Part shown: positions 9,800 to 18,979 of the stretch, one piece after another | Position numbering within the stretch: the first letter of the stretch is position 1 | How the letters are laid out: each line of letters begins with the position of its first letter | From: Calycina herbarum | Taxonomy: Eukaryota; Ascomycota; Leotiomycetes; Helotiales; Pezizellaceae | DNA: 64,000 bases | Reading direction: 5' to 3' | Assembly (NCBI GenBank): GCA_001414485.1 | Contig: LLEY01000076.1 | Coordinates: 186,001-250,000, forward strand | The notes under the pieces: generated by a model | Databases searched by the model: none | What the model saw: the letters and a program-made list of their open reading frames with translations, nothing else | What the model was told of the DNA's origin: nothing | Translations under genes and position numbers: made by a program

Positions 9800-12700
9800 T
9801 ATTGAGCGGAAGGACGCAGTAAGTGCGGATATCTCAGTCCTGCAGATCGTCTAGTTCAATTGATGTGCATCCTACCCTCGACTTGGGAGAATTGCAACAC
9901 AGATTCAATTGGCATGACCTCGCCATTTGGATTATGAACCCTGAGCCGGCGTACCCTGGTTTTCTGAACGGGTCAAGGAGAAGAGGTTAGAATGTCTCGT
10001 GCGTCAGACTACAAGAAGTGGCATTGTAAGATTGCATCTTGTTTTAATGCCGGTAAAGATCCGACAAGGAAGATTCTTCCCGTTTTGAACGCCTTATTCC
10101 TAGGTACTGAGCGAGTTTATACTGGGATACTCGTATCTAAACACCCGTGCACCTCCTCCAAGGCCCTTTGGGCTGCTCTTGTACAACAAAGGATGGCAAA
10201 ATCGAATGGTTGCTAGAATTTTTATTCCAATCTGCGCAGTGCACAGCCAATCACCGGTTTGGTGGAGATTACATCGAAGCACCAGTCAATCTCTCCTCCA
10301 TTTCTGTTGCAATAGGAGGTAGCTTCTATATTTCTTTCCCGGGAGACGATTCCGATTCATCAAGCTGCGGGGTGTTTTCAAGGCGGAGCTGATGACGGCG
10401 CTTAATGAAACAGACAGCACTAAACATAAACTTGTCGCTTTCGACTGGACCAAACATTTGTGCATGTCCAAGCGAAAACAACGTATTCATCTCCCCTTTC
10501 TATTCGATCAGGCCACTTCTTCTGACGAGAGATAATGACAGCAAACACCCCTTTTGCTGTGCGAATGTGGCACCGAGCGACAAGTAATCCCAAGGTGAAG
10601 TCCCGAGCGACTGCAAGTCACCACTGCAGATCGATTTCGGCTTACTGGCTCTCACCCCGGTGGACCCGACAACTTGGTTTTTTCCCCGCGTCTCTCTGAA
10701 GCTCTGGAGCACACAAAACAACGGCCGAGAAGTGTGTTTGTCAGGCAGTCAAAATGTGGCGCGTTCCCCACTGCTGGGTAGGAGCGCGAGTACCCTCAAA
10801 GTTGTGTTGACCCTGCGTGGGGGTCACAAATGTCGGTCTGGGGCACATCGTTTTCTATGAAGACCAAAACGGAAAGTTTGAGAGAAAGAGTGAAGAACTT
10901 CATCCTTGAACAACCTGCAGAAACCTGTTTTTTTCTGAAAGTGGAGCTGAGAAGAAATGAGGTTCCTATTTCAGGGGAATGGCACACAAGGCCTAAGTCC
11001 CTATCTGGTCTGACCGAGATCGAGTTTAACGACGAATAAGGGGGGTCTATTCAAAACCGCCCAGCAAAAGCTTGCCTACAATTCGAAATAACACTTTTCC
11101 GATGACCTGCATATCGTCTGAAGTTTGGAAAATGGGCTGGGATCTTCCTTGACCGTCCTTTCTGTTCTTGAAGTACTGCGCAATTCTCGGGCTGGGAACA
11201 CCCCAATATTGTATCGTTGCCCGGAATATTTCACCGAACAACTCACCCAACTTGTGTGGCTTCGGTGGAATTAATGTGTCGGGGTCTCAGATGTCCATCG
11301 TTTGCTTACTTGTTTTGGTTTTGTTTGAGCGTTTCACCTGTGGCTATTTACCTTTGTCTGACTCTTTTCTGAAATCACCTAGTCAGCTTTAATTCTTGTG
11401 TAATCAAGCAGCTGTCAGCAATTCCGATCCGGGCGCTTAAATTCACGGCCAACACTGGTCCAGAGTGCGAACCCAAAGGGCATGAACAAGGGTTTATATA
11501 TAAATAATGCGGGAAACGGGATATCCGCAAACAACATTTTACTTCGTCCCAGGCGTAACTATTACTGCAGATTTTGTGGGCTACCAGGGCTTTTGGCCGA
11601 TTTTCATGGGGGGTTATTTCGCTTCTGCCGTAATTGTTATGCCTGCGACGAAGTAGACCTAGTTGTTTGGTGCACGAGAACAAGGCTCGGTTACATCATC
11701 GCTTCGTAAAGGTCCCTTTCCAATAATCGACCCCGGATTTCAAGTACCCAGCGTTTCTGATAACATACCTTCCTCGTAAGGAAAATCCAGGCACCTTCAT
11801 CTAATAACTCTGACCGTCTTTTTGACCGCAGACAGCCTTGAGCTACGACCCCAGGCAATTGCTAAAGAAATTACACCAGCCCTGTTCTGGAAATTTGGAA
11901 GCATTGCGAGTTTGCCGAGAGCCCATAAAGAATCTTCTCCACAGCGGCCGTCTAAGTGGCCTCGAAGTTGCGGTGTAGAATACCACAACCTACTTTAGAT
12001 TGCGAGGCCTCTGATGCGACCGCGGGATGAAGGCTCGCTTCGTCATTGTAATTGGTACTTTCAGTTGACCATCCGGTCCATTGTCCGCCTCACTTGAAAA
12101 CAAACCCATGCCGAGCGAGAAATTTAGGGCTCGTGATCTCGAGTCCGGTAAAAACGAAATGCAAAATGGAATTGTGAGTTTCGTGTTGTCTACGATATCG
12201 GGCAGGGATGAAGATTTGAGATATCCCACCATGTTGCCGAAATTAAACAACTACGTTTCAGGTGTGCTTCTTGAAATAGTTTGTCGTATTTTTGAACTTT
12301 TGCTAGCTTCTTTACAAGTAGTTTCTCCACCGGCAACTCGGCTCGTTCCAGGAATCATGTGGTGCAACGAGGCACGTATGTCTGTAACTCGCTGCTCAGC
12401 CTTGCATGGAGCGTACTAGGAATTATGAGAATAAGTCTTGCTGCATAATTATTTGTTTCTTCGCCACACTACCCTTCCACCCCGTCTTGTTCCTGCGTTT
12501 TTCGTCGATAAGCGAGCGTCCTCCTCTCTGCCACTTCCCGCTGAGTCCTCTCATGACCGCGTAGGTTTGCCACTAGAATGAACCTTGTGTCACCACATGC
12601 ATTCTATTGCTTTGGCAGGTTATTATAGATAAAAGATGCTCATATGGTTGGTGCCATTGAGCCGACAAGGGTGAGACGTGTCTTCGGTCCACGCGTTCAT

Positions 12701-12960
12701 TGGGCCGAGATGCATCAGGGTGGAGACTCGGGGGCCTCAAAGGAGTGATTGGACAAAAGTGAACAGGCATTTCCTTTTTGTGATAATGTGCGGTTTTGGG
12801 TACCGAGAGTGCGAGAGCCTTGTTTGGGCTGAGTACTGAGGCTAGATTTATTTAAAGAGGGAAAGACCATGAAGCGATCACATTTTAGAATGCAACCTTT
12901 TTCTATCTTTCATTTATTATATCTATAAACATCGCAAGCACTCGAAATTCTAAATACAAT
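9800..12960. other. Gene-free stretch of about 3 kb
   Basis: Only short frames of 60-110 codons on both strands, with no joining splice sites or known motifs. Base composition is more balanced than the AT-rich gaps at 17 and 20 kb, so this is not an obvious RIP-degraded block. It could be diverged mobile DNA or a lineage-specific noncoding region. Confidence 0.4.
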
Positions 12961-13004
12961 ACTAACAGAACCGCCCACACCCTCGCCCACTCAAGGCTGT
13001 TGCA

Positions 13005-13607
13005 ATGATATTTACCTCCCTGATGGTGCAATTGAAGTTCGCAAGTGCCGAGGTAAAAATTATCATTTTTGTACTTTGATATAAAGGTTTTCTTGCTAAA
13101 TACTTATAGGCTCGCCTCTATCCACCTCCACCACCATACTCCGTGCGGTATTATGGACCGGATATGCAACAACAATCTTGCTGTAGACCAGTAACCCATT
13201 CTGGCAGCAGTGGGAGTCGTGACAGTTATTATTACGGACCACCCCTGAACACCAATTCCGAGGATATTCGCATCCTGTCCATCTTCAAACAAAGTGAAGT
13301 GGGTGGCGGGAATAACTGCCTACCAGTTTCCTATGCGCCAGCCAAAATGGAAACTCCTCAGTATGAAGCACTCTCCTACCGATGGGGACAAGAATCAGAT
13401 CAAAGCATCATTGACACCAGAAACACCGATGGGTTTACCAACCAAATGTTCGATCTCATCCTCTGCCAACCAGACCCTTTTCATAAGAACGACAACCCCT
13501 CCGTCCTGTCATCAAGACTAGGACATGATAATTGTCTGGCAGATTCAAGTGGACGAGATGTGAACTGCACATGGCAGACAATCACAAAGCAACTCATGAA
13601 TGGTTAG
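13005..13607 (+). CDS. Truncated HET-domain (heterokaryon incompatibility-like) protein, 181 aa
   Basis: Exons 13005..13052 and 13110..13607, joined in phase 0 across a 57-nt GTAAAA...TTATAG intron. A Pro-rich start (RLYPPPPPYSVRYYG) leads to IRILSIFK and then YEALSYRWGQ (about residues 124-133 of the spliced product), the first signature of HET domains (consensus YxALSYxWG). In the family this is followed by an Asn-Leu helix and a W-x-D-x-I-C-I-NQ block. Here the sequence after YRWG is unrelated in this frame, and pieces resembling the missing part (IVWQIQVDE) lie in another frame near 13530. This suggests a frameshifted, decaying gene. Complete HET proteins act in non-self recognition; this one probably does not. 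Confidence 0.6.
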
Positions 13608-13615
13608 ACGGATTG

Positions 13616-13640
13616 GACCTCAGTAACGTCAATAAAAGGC
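13616..13640 (+). promoter_or_regulatory. CRE-like plus TATA element upstream of zinc-finger gene A
   Basis: GACCTCAGTAACGTCAATAA followed by AAGGCTGAA. It contains TAACGTCA (an ATF/CREB-type bZIP half-site context) abutting an ATAAAAGG TATA-like box, 129 bp before the ATG at 13769. Nearly the same string occurs before paralog B at 15884-15912. It begins 9 bp after the stop of the HET fragment. Confidence 0.55.
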
Positions 13641-13768
13641 TGAAACTTGGCACGCAACCAACCCCTTTCCAACGCGACCCGCAAAACCTAAGCGACCCAA
13701 GTTTACACGTCGAAAGACTCCATCTCTAACAACACTCACATCAACAAACCTGGAAGCAGATTCTCAGA

Positions 13769-14452
13769 ATGGATTTCAACATGCATTATTCGAGGAGTCT
13801 ATCTCCATTGCAAACAACTTTCTTCCAACAACAATATTTTAACTCGAATCTGCCAAGCACACCACCTCATTCCGCCGCCGAAAAAGACTGGACCCAATTC
13901 TGGCAAGAATATCGGGATCTAGAACTTCACGGTTTTATTGAACCTACCTATAACTCTCCAAACCCGACGCTTACCTCTTATTCTAATTCTCTCTCCTCTT
14001 CGCATAGAACACAGCCAGGTTCTTCAACGGCTTCCTTGACTAGTTCGTCCTCGTCTAAGCCCCTTTCGTTTACCTGCACATTTTGTCCTCGGACGTTCGA
14101 AAAAATGCACCTTCTCTCGTATGTTTTCGCTTCCTCTCCTTCCTTTTTCTTTCCCGATATTCCCCAACTAAACATTGTCGACTTATTTAGAAGTCATCTC
14201 AAATATCACACCAAGCCGATCCCGTGTCCCATCTGCCCAAAACACTTCCCCAAGAATAAGGATAGGGACAGACATCTCGTTACTAACCATCCAGATCATG
14301 AAATTACTCAGCCATTGTTAGTAAGGAGTAATTTTCTGTGTTCGGTGAGTGGGTGTGTCCATGGTCAAATGGAAAAGGGATTTAACAGGGAAGATAACTT
14401 GAAGAGGCATATTAGAACTGTCCATAGGAGGGAAAGAAGGGATATGGGCTAG
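13769..14452 (+). CDS. C2H2 zinc-finger protein A, 203 aa (tandem paralog of 16062)
   Basis: Exons 13769..14118 and 14191..14452. The 72-nt intron (GTATGT...TTTAG) is a multiple of three, so unspliced DNA stays open, but splicing restores a perfect finger: CTFC, 12 residues, H-LKY-H. A second finger (CPIC-x12-H-x4-H) and a third, atypical one (CSVSGC, longer loop, H-x4-H) follow. The N-terminal ~95 residues are Ser/Thr/Pro-rich and hold the shared motif DWTQFWQEYRDLE. Likely a small nuclear DNA-binding regulator; targets unknown. The same architecture, intron position and phase occur in the gene at 16062, showing a tandem duplication. The shared upstream element suggests common regulation. 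Confidence 0.8.
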   Translation: MDFNMHYSRSLSPLQTTFFQQQYFNSNLPSTPPHSAAEKDWTQFWQEYRDLELHGFIEPTYNSPNPTLTSYSNSLSSSHRTQPGSSTASLTSSSSSKPLSFTCTFCPRTFEKMHLLSYVFASSPSFFFPDIPQLNIVDLFRSHLKYHTKPIPCPICPKHFPKNKDRDRHLVTNHPDHEITQPLLVRSNFLCSVSGCVHGQMEKGFNREDNLKRHIRTVHRRERRDMG

Positions 14453-15128
14453 CGTGTTCTGGTATTGTACGATCTCCTACTTTTCTGGCTCTAGGTTGAA
14501 GTTTGGCGTTTTGATTTTGTTCGATTTAGAATGCTTGGGCTTTCTTGGTTTCTTGGGGGTTCGTCTACAATACATTGCTTTTGAGAGTTTTCTGTTCAGC
14601 GCTGCTGTTGAAATAAATTACTTTAAAACTTACTTGGCTCCCACTTGCTTTGATTCGCTATGGTTCTAAGAGTCAAACGTTTCCATTCGTTTTCCGGCGC
14701 GGCACGTAATTGCAGCCAGAACAAAACTCACCAGAAGTGTTTTGTAAGTAATAATCTCAATAGCATACAGGAGTTATCAGTCTCAATTTGAGGCCTCCCA
14801 CTTCCTCTCGAGGCTGTACCTATATATCCTTGCAGTATGCATCATGTACATGGATCTGCAAGGCTTATCATCCGGATACATTGATCGAATCGGAATGCAG
14901 CGCTGAGCTGGAGGTATTGGGGGGCCTCAAATTTAAGTGGTGGAGTTTACTGCAAGTCACTGAATCAGGTTGCTCATACATATTGAGGCCCCATATCATG
15001 ACCAGGGCTTTCGAGAAAAGTTTTCCCCGCAAGGCTCACTGGCTTGAATACTTAAGAGAGACAGGTCTGTCTCACAAACCATCACATATCCTTCCATCCA
15101 TCAAACCCTTCTCGCTCTCTCCTTCCCG

Positions 15129-15176
15129 GGTTGCCTGTCAGAGTCATGGTCGCTACCATGACTCTAACAGGTAACC
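15129..15176. repeat. Near-perfect 22-bp inverted repeat with 4-bp loop
   Basis: Left arm 15129-15150 (GGTTGCCTGTCAGAGTCATG + GT) and right arm 15155-15176 are reverse complements except for two positions, both transitions (G>A and C>T in the right arm). The loop is CGCT. It lies between the two zinc-finger paralogs and could be a hairpin, a small TIR element core or a palindromic protein-binding site. Confidence 0.85.
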
Positions 15177-15883
15177 TGGTGGGAACAACCTCGATTCTCC
15201 TGTTTTGCATCGTACGAGCCAGTACACTACTACTGGGTTGCGCGGTGCATGATATCTTCTTCTTCCATTTCCTCCTTAATTATGATTTTTCTTCCCCATG
15301 GTCTTGTGTTCTTCTCTTCTTTCCAGCACGGCTGGGCCCTCATGATACCCCATGACCTGTTACCTTTGCATCGGCGATGCAATTGTACGAGTCCATAAGG
15401 TCCAGTTTGATGCCTCGCGGGGCATAACCGTATGTTTGCCATGTTCCGTCGATCTTCGGCGTTTTGGACTAACACCATTACAGTCCGTGAGGAAGAAATT
15501 CCCTCGCATCATTCGAAAAACACCAATAAAAAATTAAAATTCGAAAAAGACAAAAACATAACAAAAAAACTGGAAGATTTTTGAAGGAAAAAAGGTTTCA
15601 TCTCCTATCCCTCTTCCAGCTCCACGCAAGACAGAAGGCTAACGATAGGGTTCATAGTCATTCGTTATTCTTTGCTGACGTTTCCACTTCGACACTCGGT
15701 TCATGTTGGACTTTCGATATTCATCCCACTCATTTTGAACTCGTTTCCCTTTCGGCTTTTTCGCTTCCCTCCCTCCCTGGATGTCTATTTTAAACGTTGT
15801 TTAAAATGGACATGACAGTCGCCATTCGATTCTCAAGGAAGCTCTTCACGGGTCATACTTGAGATGAGAATCCTCAGTTTCGT

Positions 15884-15912
15884 GACCTCAGTAACGTCAT
15901 AAAAAGGCTGAA
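15884..15912 (+). promoter_or_regulatory. CRE-like plus TATA element upstream of zinc-finger gene B
   Basis: GACCTCAGTAACGTCATAAA followed by AAGGCTGAA, one base different in spacing from the copy at 13616. TAACGTCA merges into an ATAAAAAGG TATA-like box 155 bp before the ATG at 16062. Conservation is much stronger here than in the surrounding intergenic DNA. Confidence 0.55.
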
Positions 15913-16061
15913 TAGCAAGCGAACAATTCCCCTTGGGACACAACACACAACACACAACCAAAACATCAAATATCTAACGAGAAATCGAATCCGGGGGTTA
16001 GACGCTGTCACTCCTGGGTTGAGCTTTTCTTGAAAGCAATTGTGCTCGATTCCCATTCAAT

Positions 16062-16761
16062 ATGGATACACACATCTCTAGTTCCACGACTACGTGGCAA
16101 GATACACAACAGGTTATAGCTCTATCTTCAGAAGACGAGTGGCAGGTATTCTGGCAAGAATACTGGGAAGTTAAGGCCAAAGAATTTGAGTCGTGTATAA
16201 GCCCGCCCACTTATCAAAACTACCCCTCCGATTATACAGCAGAAACAAATCCACCTTTCAGCTACGCGTACTCCGACTTTTCTGCCACGCCGTTAACGCC
16301 AACTACAACAAACTCGACTTTTGGGGCTTTCACACCACCAAAGTACCAATCAAGTATCGATTCAGAGTCTAGCACGATGGATCCAACTTCGCCAACTTCT
16401 GACAAGAAAGATACATTTCAATGTAATTTCTGTAACATGGTTTTCGACAAAAAACACCTTCTAAAGTATTTTTACTTCACCCTTTTTCTGTTCACACCTG
16501 AATGAAGTAATGGCTAACCAAACAAATAGCAGTCATCTTATTACCCACACGAAACCGATATCCTGCCCCGAGTGTACTCATACCACCGCAAAACAACGAG
16601 ATATGGACCGACATATTCTCGCTATACATCCAGCGAGCGAGAAGGGGTCAACACTCGCTAGAGTTTCTATATTTCCATGTCCGGTAGGTACGTGTATCCG
16701 TTCCCAAGCGAGCTTCAAGAGAAAGGATCATCTAGATCGTCATGTGAGAAACATGCATTGA
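16062..16761 (+). CDS. C2H2 zinc-finger protein B, 211 aa (tandem paralog of 13769)
   Basis: Exons 16062..16465 and 16530..16761, with a 64-nt GTATTT...AATAG intron and a GCTAAC branch. Splicing joins HLLN to SHLITH and completes finger 1 (CNFC-x12-H-x3-H) at exactly the same codon and phase as in paralog A. Finger 2 is CPEC...H-ILAI-H. Finger 3 is the longer CPVGTC type ending HVRNMH at the C terminus. The N terminus carries DEWQVFWQEYWEVKAKE, matching the FWQEY motif of paralog A, then a Tyr/Pro/Ser/Thr-rich linker. Probably a nuclear regulator; no known named family beyond C2H2 was recognised. Confidence 0.8.
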
Positions 16762-16764
16762 TGA

Positions 16765-17580
16765 GTAGTTGGAGGGACTGATTGAGCGTATTTTTTGGAT
16801 TTCCTTTGTACCGGGGATTTGAGCTTTGTTAATTGATAATTTATTTCCTTTGCCTGTTGTGATGTCATCTGAGAATTGAAATATGAAGGACTGAAGGGGT
16901 GAAGGTGACGGCCTTAAAATAATGAAATCTTATATTTACAATCGCCAATGCTGCTCTTTATCCATCAGTAATCAAGTGATTCGCCAACAACGGAGATGAA
17001 GAGAGTTTGAGTGAGATGCATTGCCATTGTTGTATCATTAGAAGTTCGTTTGGGATTCTAAACTGTCTTAGTTGAATAGGAGAATTTTTGAACTTAGCTG
17101 AAGGACTTTGTTAATTATGAGATATTGATTCGTTGTGCCCTTGGAAATGAGGCCGAGTATTTACCTTCTGTCAGTTATGATCAACTAAACTAAACCGGCA
17201 TGTATTATTATGTTATATAAAGAAAATAGTCAGATAAACATTCTAACATATAGCGTAATATAATAGGTTGTTGAAGTAAACATTTTTTTGGTTATTTTAG
17301 GAAAGTACCCCACCTGTTTTACAGTCTAATTTTAATAAATCTTTGAGAGATAATTTAAATTAAATGTTTCAACTTATTTAGAAGAATTGAATTAAACGAA
17401 TGAACTTCACTCAGTTATAAGTTATACTTTAAAGTTCATTCACATAATACACTTGTTCCAAAAATTAAAGATACTTAAAATCATCGAATAAAGTTAGGTA
17501 CATTACATAATTAGAGCTTATTTCGTTTAAGTAAGAAGATAATTAGAATAAATAAACGAAGTCACGGCGACTTATACTAA
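16765..17580. other. AT-rich gene-free stretch
   Basis: Dense TAAT/TTAAAT runs, especially 17170-17560, with no supported frame. The composition fits RIP-degraded or otherwise decayed DNA. Confidence 0.45.
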
Positions 17581-17585
17581 CACTC

Positions 17586-18030
17586 TTGAATGACTATTCT
17601 GATCTTCAGAAGTCTTCACATATTTTGTTTGGTTACTCTTTTGTTTCAGACAATAACAGCATTGAACTTCTCGTTGCACAAGAAGACGGAGTAGCCGGAT
17701 ATCTCGCAAACTGGATTGATATGTACCGACCCCTGGTGGATTTGCGGATCTGCGCCAAGACATCGAGCTCCATCGCTACGCTCCTTCCCCTTTCGGCGAC
17801 AGCATGACCACTCACTTCCAAGCTGGGAAGTCACCACCAATGAAGTTGTCATGTTTTGGTGCACACCTCGGTCTTCTACGATGACCCCGGGTCGGAACTA
17901 TCTACCCTGGGCGCAACACTTGCATCGTGGTAGAACAGCTCGACTTGATTGGTATTTCCCCGCCAGGAACCAGCCATACGTTCATGACCTTCTCTTAAAG
18001 TCAGTATGTGATGCAGAGACAATGTAACAT
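17586..18030 (+). pseudogene. Possible decayed coding fragment, family unknown
   Basis: The GC content rises sharply against the AT-rich flank. Protein-like segments occur in successive frames (GVAGYLANWIDMYRP; GFADLRQDIELHRYAPSPFG; LDWYFPARNQPYVHDLL), as in a frameshifted relic. No family recognised. It lies just upstream of the NLP gene promoter. Confidence 0.25.
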
Positions 18031-18140
18031 ACCACGAGAAAATGCATCATATGCTTCCTCTAGATACTTGAGCTCTTTAAAAAGGTCATCAAGGCCCAAC
18101 TCCAGTAAGATATTTCCCTCATTGCACAACTCTTCCAAAG

Positions 18141-18972
18141 ATGACTTTCCTCACTAAATTTTCGCCTTTGTTGTTGCTAGCTTCTATTGTCACTGCATCG
18201 CCCATTCTCAAACGAGGAACCGTCGCAAATGATAAAATAGTTGGACTACCGGAAAGCGTCCCTGCTGGAATCCTCGGGGATGTTTATGAAGCCTACCAAC
18301 CCTTTCTTGATGTGTATAATGGATGTGTTCCTTTTCCTGCTGTGGATGTCAATGGGAACACAAAGTATGAAGGTTCTCTGATTTTCTGGAATTGCACTTG
18401 CTAAAAAATTATAGTGCCGGACTTGATTTGACAAAAGGAGAAAATGAGGGCTGTTCAAGCAGTCTTGGTCAAATATACGCGAGGGCTACAGAATACAACG
18501 GGAGGTACGCCATAATGTACTCTGTAAGTTACTCCATTCTCCAAAAGAAACCAAATCCCGCATATTTTCAAAAACTCAGATCAAACTTCAGTGGTATATG
18601 CCAAAAGACGAACCGTCCCCATACCTAGGCCACCAACACGAATGGGAAGGCGTAATAGTGTGGCTCACAAGCGGCACTTCTACCACTGCAAGCAACATTC
18701 TCGCCGTCTGTCCCTCGGCCCATGGAGAATGGAATTGCAGCAAGACTTTCTTCCTCAATGGGACGGGAGCATTGATTTCTTACTTTAGTATCTGGCCTGT
18801 GAATCACCAGATGGGGATGACTACAGCTGTGGGTGGGCAGCAGCCCTTGGTAGCTTGGGAGAGTTTGTCTTCTGTTGTGCAGAATGCTTTACAGACTACT
18901 GATTTCGGGGCTGCGACTGTGCCCTTTAGGGATGCGAATTTTCTGGGGAATCTTGCGATTGCTACTTTTTAG
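18141..18972 (+). CDS. NLP (necrosis- and ethylene-inducing protein 1-like) secreted protein, 237 aa
   Basis: Exons 18141..18364, 18415..18523 and 18592..18972. Introns are GTATGA...ATAG (50 nt) and GTAAGT...TTCAG (68 nt), and the joined frame is intact. An N-terminal signal peptide of about 19 residues ends near TASP. Two cysteines typical of type 1 NLPs are present. The conserved heptapeptide region near the centre reads GHQHEWE against the family consensus GHRHDWE, keeping both His and the final Glu. NLPs are secreted by plant-associated microbes and act at the plant plasma membrane; some members lack that activity, which cannot be decided here. Gene-poor AT-rich flanks fit an effector-like location. 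Confidence 0.9.
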
Positions 18973-18979
18973 GCGGGGG

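Noticed and set aside
13769..14452. Reading zinc-finger gene A as a single 227-residue exon
   Set aside because: The 72-nt insert in frame would destroy finger 1; splicing it gives a perfect C2H2 finger matching paralog B.
17716..18027. 103-codon plus-strand frame as a gene
   Set aside because: No start context, domain or splice partner; better explained as part of a frameshifted relic.
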